Counted from the first letter of the stretch, positions 42,792 to 54,923 are shown. The stretch: DNA of 64,000 bases from Mesostigma viride (GCA_009746045.1 RPFO01001845.1:1-64000), one strand, 5' to 3'. Program-made: numbers and translations. The notes: generated by a model not told the origin, from the sequence alone.

Positions 42792-43486
42792 AGTTAACGT
42801 TCTTATCACACGCAATGTGAAGGATATGGTTGCAATGCAGCAATGTGTGATATGGTTGGAAACGGAGCTTTGTTAAAATCGGATAATGTTACAGCGCTCA
42901 CACACTTGAGGCTTGTACACGCGCTTGCCAAGTCAAGGCACAACACGTGAGGCGGGCTCGCAAGAGATGCCCATTTGGCACTGGCCTATTGTTTATATAC
43001 TTGTGCACTGTGCTTGCTAGTCCTGAGCAGCCTAGAAGGCCTGCTCAGTAATAACACCCCCGGTACAGTATTCACTACCTGTACAGCGCTCAACTCCTAT
43101 ACAGTAGGTCTGCCATACAGGCACAATGACCACAGAGCACAGTCCACAGTGACTATTGCATCTGCACCTAGAAGTCCAGGACTAAGCCTGCGGTACCAAC
43201 AGACCACAGGTTAAGGTTCCTATTTCCTGCGTACGACGTATTAATCCAATACCGTCGTAGGTACAGCACCTAATTCCTGTCAGCCCAGGAATTACTGTCG
43301 ACCCCATATGTCGTCGGCAAATATTCACGTCCGACTTAGAAGAACAGCCGGCTCGCGCTCGCGCGCGACCGGGAAGTCGGAACGCCATAACTTTCTTGAT
43401 ACTTGTCGGAATGAACTCGTTCCGGTGCCGCTGGAATCGCAGAGATATGCCGAATCAGGATCACGCCAATGCGCTTGGCGTTAACT
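42792..43486 (-). repeat. Family B LTR (outer right)
   Basis: 695 bp, differing from 21362-22056 by about one base that I noticed (CCTAGAAGG for CCTAGGAGG). Flanked outside by CATGT (43487-43491), matching 21357-21361. Confidence 0.88.
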
Positions 43487-43505
43487 CATGTTGCCACTGA
43501 GTGAC

Positions 43506-44464
43506 TCATGCGGCTTCTTCAAGCAGGCAGGGCAGAAACATGCTGTCGGCGCTACGCACCGTGATCATCAGTGACATCAACCTCAATGGACGGGTAAACG
43601 TGCTTGCGGACATATGCTGATGCGAGCACCGGTAGACGATGCCTGTCCTTGATCTACTAGTGCCCCTTCCACCGCATTTCAGAGGCACCCCCTCAATCTC
43701 ACGCAGCCTCCAGACCTTGGGGTCGTCCTCACGTATGCCAGACCGCTTCTGCATGCATGACATATCACGATGCATTGCAGGGCACACAGTATAGATATTA
43801 TAAGATAATAGATCTAGGACACTTACGAATAATAAAGAGAAAAATGTAAACAATATGCTGCACTACAGACCTACAAAAATTAAGCGCATGAAACTGAGAC
43901 GGTTTTATATGTAAATAGGAATGACAACTGACTGACCATATAAAATATATAATGGGCGATGAAGATAGAACTAGGTTAAGACAACAACCAGTGACCACCG
44001 GCATTCGAGCCAGGTCATGGGCGATTACGGGGGGGCTGCCGCCGATCACATAGCAAGGCTTCCCCTGGTATGCACCCGTGCGGGGGGTGCCTTCCTACGG
44101 GCGGTCGTTGGAGCAAACACGCGGTGTTGTGCAGTGGCCGGGGGCGTGTCTTCCTCGACGCGGCCTGTGGAGGCAGAAGGTGCCGACTTCTTCTCGGGTG
44201 CAGCACACCTGTCGTTGAGCGGTGCAGTGGCCGCGGGAGGCGTGTCTTCCTCGACGCGGCCTGTCGAGGCAGAAGACGTGCTGACTTGAACCTCTTGGGT
44301 GCAACACACCTGTCGTTGAGCCCAGCGGCAAGAAGACTTGCATCGCTGCTTGAAGCTGAAGCGCTTAGAGATGCTTGCTGTCGGCTTTGCGTCTGCCTGC
44401 CGGGAAGGGGCTTCACAGGAGAGACCGTGAGGTCGATGGTAATGCGCGGCATTCTGCTTGACAA
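43506..44464 (-). pseudogene. Hypothetical gene with an internal 31-residue repeat, broken
   Basis: On the minus strand a start MPRITIDLTVSPVKPLPG (ATG near 44452) leads into LNDRCVAPK, then after a one-base frame change SASTGRVEEDTPPA, then a second LNDRCAAPEKKSAP and SASTGRVEEDTPPA. Two tandem copies of a ~31-residue unit in the reconstructed frame argue for real coding sequence. About 300 bases on, a second exon-like frame (near 43765-43506) contains REDDPKVWRLREIEGVPLKC and VYRCSHQHMS, preceded by a CAG acceptor-like site. I recognise no family. Its end lies 20 bases from the family B insertion, so the gene may once have continued into the sequence now left of 21361. Confidence 0.4.
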
Positions 44465-44659
44465 CAGCAGAAGTTAGAATGTGGTGGAAGGGCACCAAAA
44501 GGGAAGAACGGACGCAATTTATACCCACCTAAACGCCAAATATCTGTAGGCGCCCAACCGTCATTGCGACCTGTCATTTGTCAGAGTTAGGTATTGCGGA
44601 CTTGTCCTAGAAGTAACACCGCGCCAAAAAGCTAGTCAACCGACTCCTGACACCGGATG

Positions 44660-45276
44660 AGTTGTGATAGTGAGAATGCCACGAATTCCGCCATGGTTCT
44701 TGCAGGAAGTTGCCTTTATTAATAACAAGGAAACACAGACGTAAGTCACGTCACTTCCAAGACTGCACGCAGCACAGACGACAGGGTCGCAGTGCCAAGA
44801 GAACGTGCACGCAAGAACTAGCGTCCCGGTGTGACCAAGTCACTCATATAGCTTGCTAGGGACGCGTCCAAGTATTCAGCTGCACTGTCACAGCTGAACT
44901 GTCAATCAATTGATTACACAGACTCTGGCACGCCTTTGGCGCGCAGATCTATCAATTGTCCATACGGCTAGTCCTGTGGACCTATCCGTACACTAGTCAG
45001 CATCAATTGTCTCATAGGTCCTGGCGCGCTACAGCACGCCTACCTATCAATTGACCATCAAGTCCTGTACAAGTCCTGTCAACGTCCTGCGGACTATCAA
45101 AGTGACACTTGTACATCCTGTGTCCGTACGCGCCCACAGTGGCGCGCCGGGTACTGTCGGCACAGCCTAGGAAACGTCATAACTTTTACGTTCCTTAACC
45201 AAATGAGGCGTTCAAGGTGCCGTTGGAAAGAGCGTAACAATCTCTATCCATCTAACGTAAATCCTTTACGTTAACT
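44660..45276 (-). repeat. Family A LTR of A2
   Basis: 617 bp with several substitutions against A1 (for example GATAGTGAG for GAGGGTAAG near its end, and CAGCACGCC for CAGTGCGCC). It is followed on the minus-strand upstream side by the polypurine tract. Confidence 0.9.
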
Positions 45277-45925
45277 CCAATCCCTTCTTTTCTTTAGGGA
45301 TCACATCCCCTGCCAGGGACCCTTGAAGTAGCTTGAAATGTCCTTCACTCCAGCTTGAAGCTTGAACAGATGTCTTTAATGGCCATTGCCATTCCCCCAG
45401 CCTTTTCTTTTAAGGAACTGGAAAAGAAACAGATCTGCCACAGGGAAAACCATTCCATGAGAAATGGATAAAAACCTATGGAAGTGGCATTACAGAGTAC
45501 CACCAGATATTAGAAGCACACAAAATTAAATACATACAGGTTAATTCTATGAGGTCTTCTCCAGGAATTAATCCCATCACCTCGGTAGAGCCTCCAGTAC
45601 AATGACCTTCTGGCGGTGAGTTACATTAATCCCAGATACTAATCCCATAAAACCCAGTACATATTCAATATAAGTACAATAAATCCATGACAATTAAAAT
45701 ACCACTTGACAAAGTAAGGCGTATTACAATAGTTTGCCTGTCATTCTCTCAACAGGGGTCTATTGGCGCCCGTCTTACGGCGCCCGTCTACTTGCCAGAT
45801 GGTAAACTGCCACAGCAAACAAATGACAAAATGAAACACATAGGCAACAATTAAATCCTGCCCTGGGGAACTAGGGAAGTCTGAACAGGCAAACACCTGA
45901 ACAGGCCAGCTTGTAGAAACATAAT

Positions 45926-45947
45926 ACCAGGGAATCGAACCCCGCCC
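45926..45947 (-). ncRNA. tRNA-like T-arm in A2 3'UTR
   Basis: The same 22 bases as in A1 without change, although other parts of A2 carry indels. Confidence 0.55.
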
Positions 45948-46224
45948 TATAAACCCCAGAATAAAGGTTCCCAGACCATTGTGAGAAGTATGTACAAATA
46001 TACATTTCTTTTAAAATAGAATACATGGTCTGTAATGGACCTGTCAACCTTGTGTAGTCAACAGCATGAACCCCAGCCAAAACCTGGCTGTACCTGATTA
46101 AAATCAGAGTGAGTGTACCATGGTCCATGAGCCTTAGTACAGACTAAAATACAGGTATTATGCCAGTCACAATGCTGACACTACCACACAATCTGCTCTC
46201 CAATGCCCTATAACCAGGCCCAGC

Positions 46225-49200
46225 TTAGACAGCTTGCTGAGATGGGTCCATCAGAGACTGAAGAACCTTGTATTGCACTGCTGCCTTCTGCACTAGCTTG
46301 GTCAAAGCATCAGCAGGATTGTCAACCCCAGGGATATGCTCAATATTGGCCAAGGAGGACAATTCCTTAAGAAGGAGATAATCCAAGTCCCTACTTCTGG
46401 CCATCTGCCTGTGCACAAACTGCACCATCCCCATGGAGTCTGTTTTTAGAAGAGTGGTAACCTGAAGTGGCCAAGGAGTGTTAGAAGTCATCTGATGAAG
46501 CAACTCCTTCAGATAAAGGCTTGTGTGAATGCCTTCACAAATAGCCCTGCATTCTGCCACATCACTGCTGACAGCCACCCGTTTGTGCAGGCGACTAAAC
46601 CAGCTCACCAAACTCCCCAGGCCTTCCTGTCTGAGCACAAAGAGCCCTGCAGCCCTGCCCCTGACCTTGGAGACCTGCCTGCTGTCCATTGAGCTATCCA
46701 CATACAGCTCCATGCAAATGGGTTGTGATAAATCCACTGCAGACAACAGAATGCCAGATGAAGCCCTGACCTGATCAGCCACCTTGGCAGACCCTAGCTC
46801 CACCAGCATGTCATCAGGCAACCTGGCTATGACCATAAGGTCTGGCCTGGAAATGCCTGCCACCCAAGCAACCATGCCCCTCACCATGGGACACAGTGCC
46901 TGTGTGATGGTTGGAGGAAGCTTGCTAATGAGGGTCTCTTGATAGTCATTGCCCCCCACCAGCAGCATACGCCACTCCCCTCCCTTCTTCACCAGTGTGG
47001 CCTCCATGCCCACAAACAGCAGAGGCTCATTCTCCACCTGCCATTGCTCCCTACCCAGAGGAAACTTGGACTTAATGATGGAGATCAGCTCCTTAAGCCA
47101 CGACGTGGGAGCTATCAGATGTAGGTCATCCCCGTGCAGCGAAGCATACACTGGCAGGCCTTCCCATTGCCCCAGAAACAGACAGGGGTCTACAGGAGAG
47201 ACCTTCAAGTTGCAATGCTCCTTCAGGAAACGGTTGAGAGTCTCCCTCCAGATTATTGGACTTGACCTCAGGCCCTCCAGGCCCTTGAGGATTTTAAGGA
47301 ACTCCGTGTGGATGTCCCTTTTCCATACAGCAGGCACCCTAACATAGAAAGGCGTCTTGCCCTCCCACTTTTCCTGTGCCACATCTGCATCCCCTCCAGA
47401 AATGCCCTCTTGAAGTCTACCACCACTGAGCCATAGTCCAAGCCCTTGTTGAGAAGGCCTAGAAATACACACAGCAGCAGCCTCCAAGTATCATGCAACA
47501 TGCCAGGGGTATACAACTCCTCAGCAGTGCACTCACCAGTACCCTTGAACTCATTCAGCACTGGCCTGACATGTGGTACCTTGACCCCGTCCACCTCCTT
47601 CATCTTGATGACAAACTTGAGCTTGAGTAGACGTCGTGCAGGAGGCAGGTCATTGACAGGTTCCACGCATTTCTTGGAGATCCAGTCCTCCCCAGATTTA
47701 ATCAACCCAGTGTGACCTGGGGACACATAATGGGAGAGGACATGAGCTTCACCAGGCCTTGGTAGTTGATAGGGCTGTGTCCAGCAAGTGAGTGAGGACC
47801 AATGCCCAAACTGCTTGGATGACTAGCAGCTGGCAATATGAGGTCATCAACCAAGGGCTCCTGCCCCTGGCACACTTGCACACGCTTAACCGACCTGGTT
47901 ACTGCACGTGATAGGTGAGTGGTCCTGAAATTAATCAGTGGGACCTGACCAGCCCCTTCCTTAGTCAGGAGAGAGGACGTGATCACTACTCCATCCTGGC
48001 ATAGGAAATTCTGCCCCAGAAGAGCAGGTCCTTGATAGCCCTCCAAGACACAAAAAGCAGTGTCCTGTCCAAGGATAGGAATGAATACCTCACCCAGTAC
48101 CTTCACGTGTACCCCGCCACTGAAGTCAGACACAAACTGATAGCTGGGTTCAGACATGCTGTACCCTGCTGCAGCCCTGGTCCCAATGATGGAAACCTGA
48201 GAATTAGTGTCTACCTCTAAGGCAGTGTCCAGCCCCAGATTGCCATGCCACCTGAGCTTGGCTACCTTGGGCTGCTTCTTGGCCCTTTGTAGAGCCCCAA
48301 TCAATCCAGCCAAACTTGTCCCCCTGGGCTTGGTTAGTGCCTTGGGCTTGACAGTTGACTCCCCAGCTGTTGACCTTGCAGCCTGTTCAACAAGTACCTC
48401 TGCAACCTGGCCAGGGCTGACAGATTCCCCTGCAACAGATGTGGTCGTTGCGTCAGTGATGTCACCTGGGACCTGAAAATCCTGCAGATCCTGTGAGCCT
48501 TGTGCCTGACTGCCCTCATTCATCAGGTTAGGCTTGACATATGACCAACTCAGCCGGTGCACATGCTTTGGTTCGTCCTCCATGCTGACCAAGCATGCGT
48601 GGCTAGCTTCATCAACCTGGGTAACCACCCCAGGACTCCAGCTACCACGTTTGCCATAAAGGCTAGGTTCCTTCCAAGCTAGGACCTTCTGACCCACTTG
48701 TGGCTCCAGCATCTTCCAACCCCGGTCCTTCTCCCTCAGCTTGGCAAAGGTGACATGTGCAGCATGTTTCCAGCCCTCCAGCACATGTGGTGGGCACAGG
48801 CCATGATATAGACCCATTGGGCTGACAGCAACTCCATCATAGTAGAAGTTAACCCTGCTGTTCAGCTGCTGCTCCACGTTCCTCAGCCATGCACTCCTGA
48901 CAAGTGCAGGTGCAGACAAGGGTACCCAGTCTTCAGAGATGATCAATTTCTTGACCTCCTGGATTGCCCTCTCGATAGCACCCTGCTGCCCATGAGCCTC
49001 CCTAGGTGTAACCAGCAACTCAGGAAGGGTAGGATCACCCTTGAGATGCTGAAACTGCATGTCCACCTGGATCCTTGTGGTAGGAAACTTGGCTCTTACA
49101 TTCTGCAGGGCAGCCAGCAAGTACCTGTTCTTCATAGAAGGTAAATGCTCCAGCACCTTGTATTTCGTGTACCTGTCCACGCACACCAACAGTTGCATGC

Positions 49201-49708
49201 CCCTGATGTGTTGGATATCACACTGCAGATCACCAATGCTCTGAGGTAGAGCTTTGGCATGTGATTTCCTGGGCTTGTTGGAGGACAACTGGCACTTACA
49301 CCGTGAGGCAGCTTGCTGACACGCCTTAAGAAGGGGTGCCCTGCCCATACGGAAGGCAAAGTTGTTTGACAGAGAAGTGGCATGCCCAAACATGTTGTGG
49401 ATTCGGGCACCCAACTCCTGGTACACAGAGGAAGCAGTCCCTGGCACAGTCAGGACTGTGCTGTCAGGTTGTCCAGCATCACCATGCTGACTTCCATCCT
49501 GTTCTGACTCAGAGCCTGAGTCACCCTGCTCATGCCCAACACCTGGACCGCCAGCAGGGACCACATGCATACCACCAGAGGCCTTCACACCCCTCTGTGG
49601 TTGTACATTGGTTTCTCTCAAAATGAGAGGTCCACCCTCGTGCCCAGCACGAGGATGCATGGGGTCAGACATTCTTACAGCTGCACCAGCTGTCAAGGAC
49701 GTCTTCAT
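46225..49708 (-). pseudogene. Family A pol of A2, frameshifted
   Basis: The integrase-protease part is open from 49708 to 47702. A one-base deletion near 47703 (ATCAACCC for ATCAGACCC in A1) and another near 47392 (GCATCCCC for GCATCACCC) throw off the RT frame. RT to RNase H is open again from about 47390 to 46225. All active-site motifs described for A1 (DTN, HGDD, ADALTK) are still recognisable. Confidence 0.9.
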
Positions 49709-49849
49709 AGGAACCTGTACCTCTCCAGGTGACCTGGGGCCACACTGAACCTGGAGATCACCCTCTTGTTGCCCAGATATAAAATCTGCATTGGAGCACC
49801 TGGCCTCCCCCTTGGGTGAATTAAGGTGTGTAGGGGTTGCCTCAGACAG

Positions 49850-50966
49850 TCACTGCTCCTTGTTGTCTTCTTGCTGACTGCCCTTTGAAGGCTGGCCTGC
49901 CTGGGACTTGTTGTTGTTCTTCTTGTTGTTGTTGTTGTTATTCTTGTTGCTGCCCTGGCCCTGGGACTTCTTGAAGCTGGGACACTCCTTCTTGATGTGC
50001 CCCCACCCCTTGCACAGGTAGCATTGTATCTTGGACTTGCCCTGGCCACTGCCCCCATTGTCAGACGCGTTGCCCTGCTTGGGCTGACCACCCACCCGCC
50101 TGAACACCGACTTGGAGTGTGACCTCCTGTCAGAATCAGGTGAATGATCTCCCTTGCGCTTGTTATGGTTGCCCCTACGCCCTCCTTGGCTTCGGTCAGC
50201 CTCAGACGTCTTGGAGCCACCCTGGGTACGCCCGCCTGCCTGGGTAGCCTTCACTGCTGGCACTCCACCCTCAAACAGCTCCTCTGCCTCGAGTGCTTGT
50301 TTAATGATGACCTTGTAGGCCTTCAGGGTAGAGTGTGGGGCACACATGACTTTTAAGGAGCCACGTGTCGCCTTATCCAGCCCAGAAACCTTGAGCCAGT
50401 TGGTTAGGGCTATGTTATCAGCGACATTAAAGCCGTGAGCCCTGCCCTCCTCAACCATCTTACAATAGTTGAGAAAGTTCTGGATCAGGTCCCCCTTGAC
50501 CTCCCACCCTTGATACTTGTCCTGCCAATGGATGCCGACCTTCTTGCGTTGGTCTTCCAGCAGCTCCTTCAGCTCAGCCACGTACAGTGCCCAGGCCTTA
50601 TTGGCCTTTTGCACTCCCTGGTTAGGTCCTTAATCTGGTCAGTACACTTGCCAAAAGTGCTACTGCCTATCCAGATTTGATAGTAATTTGTACCACCGTA
50701 CAAGCTAGGGAACCCTTCCAATCCTCCACAAACTCTTCAGCCTGCTTAGGCTTGGAGTCTGAGGTTACAGGCTGCAGCTGATTGACAATTAAAAGACCCT
50801 GTGTGGTAAGATCAAAGCCATGAATAGCTTGTGCATTATTATTATTGTGAGGAAGGTTGGTAATCTCTCCGGTAAGCCCCACGTCATCTACGTGAGCGGT
50901 TCCACTACCAGCACCCCCATTATTATTCCCACTGGCTGGACCCTTGCTACGGCGTCCCTCAGCCAT
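49850..50966 (-). pseudogene. Family A gag of A2, frameshifted
   Basis: Starts like A1 (ATG 50966) but single-base deletions near 50721 and 50610 break the N-terminal part. From about 50614 the frame is open through the segment that is broken in A1 and on to the zinc knuckle CYLCKGWGHIKKEC and the UGA at 49850. The UGA is again followed by CTG and by an open frame into pol. Confidence 0.85.
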
Positions 50967-51133
50967 CCTGCACTACAGCTATTCAAAGAACACCTTAGCA
51001 AAGCAGCAGAAAATATGTACAAAATTTGTGTCGCCACTGCCGCCTGCGCCGGTGTCGCTGCCGCCCCCGCGAATTGCCGCTGAAAATTCGACAAAAAAAT
51101 GTCGACGAGTACTGCAAAAGAAAATTAGGCCGA

Positions 51134-51674
51134 CTAGTAGTCAAGGCCCCTGAAGTCGCAGTACGTGTATACGAACTCACGATCCTCCATATCCAGCTCC
51201 GGACCTGCACCGGTATGAATTAAAACCGGTGTGCTCCCCGCCGCGTAAGTTGCGACGCGCCGACGCGCGACGAGGCGCAGAGGATGTGTAAAGATCGTCA
51301 ATAATTCCCACCCCGCGGGAATCCACTCTCGCACAGAGGCGAGAAATGCCACCAGGTTAATTAAAACCTGGCGCTCACGACTGCGTACGCCGCGAGTGAG
51401 CAGCGATAGCAGCGCAGATCTGAAACAAATTTGTTGACACCGCCGGCGCGCCCCCCGTGCGTAGCGATGCCCAGTTTTGCAGGTTTCTCTGGTAACCGGT
51501 GAGTGAAGAGAGGACGTTGTCCAACTCCTCAATGGCAGTCGTGACTTCGGTCACCGACCGCAAACCTCCCCGCACCTGGACCGTAAATGTCGATAAAATG
51601 TTTCGAATCTGGTCCAACAGGTTGCGGATTGCCGGCACCAGTGCTGGCAAATCGGGGTCCTCGGGGTTATCCCC
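51134..51674 (-). pseudogene. Family A ORF1 of A2, truncated and frameshifted
   Basis: The C-terminal two thirds of ORF1 with a break near 51415-51425 (two missing bases relative to A1). The N-terminus is lost at the element's broken edge at 51674. Confidence 0.8.
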
Positions 51675-51739
51675 CTACCAGCCATTAAGAATGTACTCCA
51701 GCACGCAAAATGTACTTCGTACCGAAGTTTGTCTTTTTA

Positions 51740-52530
51740 TGCTGAAAATTGTCATGCATGATGTTTGCAACCAAAATAGACCTCGTACAAAGTTTGGTAT
51801 CGATCGGACGTCATCTTGGTGACATTTGCTAGCAATAAAGGTACATTTTTGTCATTTTTTGTTAAATTAAATAGTAATAAATAGGAAACAGTACTAAATC
51901 ACGTCAAACCATCATGGATATTTGCAAGCAACCTAATTACCACTAGAATAGACCATGCACAAAGTTTGGGGTCAATCTGAACTCAAAATAGTGACGTTTG
52001 CTAGCATAAATACTGCATTTTTTGCCATTTTCAAGCATTTTGCTCAGTGTAAGCTACTAAACAATATCAAACTACGTCATAAAGCTATGAAATATTGGAA
52101 GCAACCTAAACACCACTAGATTAGACCATGGGCTAAGTTTGGGCTCAGTCTGACGTCAAAATAGTGACGTTTGCTAGCATAAATGGTGCATTTTTTGCCA
52201 TTTTCAAGCATTTTGCTCAGTGTAAGCTACTAAACAATATCAAACTATGTCAGAAAGCTATGAAATGTTGGAAGCAACCTAACACCCACTAGATTAGACC
52301 ATGGGCCAAGTTTGGGCCCAGTAACTTTGATCTCAAAATAGTGACGTTTGCTAGCATAAATGGTGCAATTTTTGCCTTTTTCAAGCATTTTGGTAAGTAT
52401 CCCTCAAACTATGTCAGAAAACTGTGAATTGTTGTAAATAACCTGTTTGCCACTACATTAGACCATCCTCAACTTGTAAGGTCAGGCATAGGTAAAGGTA
52501 GTGACATTTGCTAGCACTATATACAAGCAT
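51740..52530. repeat. Satellite-like tandem repeat, 160-177-bp unit
   Basis: About five diverged copies. The landmark GTGAC(G/A)TTTGCTAGCA lies at 51830, 51991, 52164, 52341 and 52501. Each unit also holds AAGTTTGGG, TTTTTGCCATTTTCAAGCA and (A/C)ACTAGATTAGACCATG. AT-rich, non-coding. Confidence 0.85.
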
Positions 52531-53163
52531 ATTATGCCTCTTTTCGCATATACACATCAAAAATAACAAGACATCATCATATCATGGCCTTAATACAAGG
52601 TGTGCAAATGCAAATCACACCAGATCGGATGACCAATGATGGGTGGCTGCATGCCATCACATCTACCAGGCTGCAGGGTGAGAGGCCACATCGCTACAAG
52701 ACAGGAATCCTCGCAATTGCACAACACCGCTAGTACACTGTGCACATACCCCAAGAGGATTTGGCTACAAGCCATAAAAGTTTGGCCATGCTAACACATT
52801 CTTCATCCAAGCAAAATGCAGCCTCTCCAAACTCAACTCGTTGATTTAAATTCAGCTAGGCCAGGCGTGCATGCTCTACTTGCCGACAACCATGAGTAAA
52901 CTTGTCTACCACTTCATTCCATGCGCCGGTAGATGGCACCGTCTCATCTACCAGTCATCCCCGGCTCCCATTCCGCATCCTCCTCTCCCTCTCCCTCTCC
53001 CTCTTCCTCCTCCCCCTCCCCCTCCCATTCTCCCTCCCCCTCTCCCTCCTCCTCCCCCTCCTCCTCCCCCTCTTTCTCCCCCTCTTTCTCTCCCTCTTCC
53101 TCCTCCTCCCCGCCTTCACTGTCACTGTGCACAGCAGGGACGGCATCGTCTATGTGGGTGCCA
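52531..53163. other. No gene; contains a CTCCCT-type microsatellite
   Basis: Positions 52975-53115 are (CTCCCT)n/(CTCCTC)n. The rest shows nothing recognisable. The Pro/Ser or Glu/Gly frames across the microsatellite are artefacts. Confidence 0.7.
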
Positions 53164-54923
53164 TCACCTGCGTTCACGGTGCCAGCCTAGCTCCTGTGGA
53201 AAGAAGCGAGCGCGGCCAAATGCCTCGACTGGGTGTGGGCAGCCGCACACGAACTGCGTCACCTCCGCCAGGGCATGATAGTCCTCATACTGCCCATCAG
53301 CCCACATCGCCTTGATGAGCAGGTGACCTCCCCTTTCCTGAACCTTAGTGACCCAGCCATGGAAGCGCTCCCTCTTCCTCGCTATCCCCGGAAACAGGGC
53401 ACACAGGCGCATCCCGATAAGCGCACGTGCTCCATGCTCGGCAAAGTAGGCATTGCAGTCATCCTTTGCTGCTGCCCTGGCGGCGGTGGCAGTCTTGTAA
53501 TGCTCAAAGTCAATCTGCGGGTGCTCTTTCAACGCCGCCACCGTGGCAGCTGACAGTTTGCCGGTACTGATCAGCTCAGGCTGGTGCACCTCTGCCGTAC
53601 CGCCTACTGTCCAGTGCTGCAGGTGTACATCAGAAATGGGGACCGTCATCCCTGCGCTGCCGCCACCTAATGTCACTCTAGAAAACTGGCCCGTCCACGA
53701 CGGTGCGTAGTAAGGAGAGGCGACAATGCTGTCACGCTCCGTGCGATCGCCTTCCAGATCAAGGACCTTCACCAGCATGTGTGGTGCCCACGGCATTCCC
53801 TGCCCGCAGGTGACGGCTGGCCGCTTAACAACGAGTAGGTCGCTGCGTCGTATGAGGCTTCCATTCACCTTGAAGGTGTGCCTGCCGGAAATCAGTGTGC
53901 GCAAAGCGGGCGTTGCCGTTGATGTGCTCCCTCGCGCAGCGGGCGCACATGCGCGGTTGATCTGCGCTTGAATCTCGCGGGCAGGGCAAGCGACGTGTGA
54001 GATTACTTGTTTTATGGGCAGCCTCAGTGCTCGTGTTGCCCGCGCAACCGACTGGTCGCCTGCAGATCGCAGCGGTAAGGGTACCGCCTTGTTCGCTTGC
54101 AGTTCACGCTTCTCTTTGAGCTTTTGCTCCATGATGTCGAACAGATTCTGGTTGTTGGCACGCACATCCTCCACGGACTTTGGCACCTGCTCAATCCATC
54201 CGTCCAGCAACTGCTGCTTCTCAGCGGCGACGATGTCAGGAAAAAGGCTGTGAAGGCTAGCGCAGGTACATCTCCTGGCACCGCCCTCGTCCCATTCAAA
54301 AAGCGGCACTAGACCAGGACTTCCTTTGGGGCCCTTGCCACGCTCTATGAGGAGGCACCCATAGACAGGATCTCCCTGCGGGGTGTACCCAATGGGCGTG
54401 ACCCCGTCACAAGCCTCGCCATTAGGCCCTGTGGGCTGCCACTTGTTCACCGGTGCATTTACCAACGTCTCCGATGCGGCTAGGCGCCAGCGGACATACA
54501 CGGTCATATCCGGGCCCCAAAACACTTCGAGATCGAACACCTTCGAAGAGCGGTGCCTCTCCCTCTCGGCTTCGGTTGCTGGCTCATCATCCAAGTCGGC
54601 GGTGGCGCCCGCGCCCGCACCCGCGCCGGCGCCTGCGCCCCCACCCCCGCCCGCGCCCGCGCGCGCGCCTTGGGTGGCGCCCGCGCCCGCACCCGCGCCG
54701 GCGCCTGCGCCCCCGCCCCCGCCCCGCCTGGGCCCGCGCCCGCGCCCGCGTCTTGGGTGGCGCCCGCGCCCGCACCCGCGCCTTCTCCCCCGCCCCCGCC
54801 CCCGCCCGCGCCCCCGCCCGCGCCATGGGTGTGGCCCGCGGCTGGCTTCTTCGGAAATGCGTCCATCGATTTCACCCACCGGCCGTCAGCGGTGGATGCA
54901 CCCTTTCGGCCACGTTGTGACAT
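53164..54923 (-). pseudogene. Hypothetical protein with Gly/Ala repeat and possible Tudor-like C-terminus
   Basis: Likely start at ATG 54923 (MSQRGRKGASTADGRWVKSMD). The first ~40 codons lie in a different frame from the rest; the frames meet in a GC-rich Gly/Ala/Pro repeat (54590-54835), where an indel or sequencing error would be easily hidden. After the repeat, 53164-54590 is one continuous frame with conserved-looking composition: VFWGPDMTVYVRWRL, then FEWDEGGARRCTCASLHSLF, then a coiled segment, and APHMLVKVLDLEGDRTERDS. The last ~90 residues (IGMRLCALFPG ... FHGWVTK ... MWADGQYEDYHALAEV) follow the pattern of Tudor/PTM-DIR17-type domains (G-R-F-G---F-G-V---Y-DGD-ED--E). This assignment is tentative. 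No transposase or enzyme motif is visible. Confidence 0.45.
54590..54835. repeat. GC-rich GGCGCC/GCGGGC repeat inside the gene
   Basis: Irregular repeats of CGCCCGCGCCCGCACCCGCG type with two larger repeated blocks. It encodes Gly/Ala, Arg/Gly or Pro/Ala depending on frame and is the probable site of the frame discrepancy. Confidence 0.8.

Larger units (their letters stand above)
21362..43486. mobile_element. Family B retrotransposon composite, TSD-bounded
   Basis: Two near-identical 695-bp LTRs in the same orientation (21362-22056, 42792-43486) bound the region and are flanked by CATGT on both outer sides, as expected for one integration. Inside, B sequences are rearranged. A 5.3-kb arm (30576-35913, pol sense on minus) mirrors 37719-43486 (pol sense on plus) around a spacer holding ORF1 and the 5' part of gag. 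A third B LTR lies inverted inside, and leader and pol-end fragments are joined head to head. Family A element A1 (22732-30570) was inserted later. Confidence 0.75.
44660..51674 (-). mobile_element. Family A element A2, 5'-truncated and decayed
   Basis: Minus-strand family A copy with its 3' LTR (44660-45276), 3'UTR, pol, gag and part of ORF1. It breaks off inside ORF1 at about 51674, directly into a satellite-like repeat, and has no 5' LTR. Several one-base deletions break pol and gag. Confidence 0.9.
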
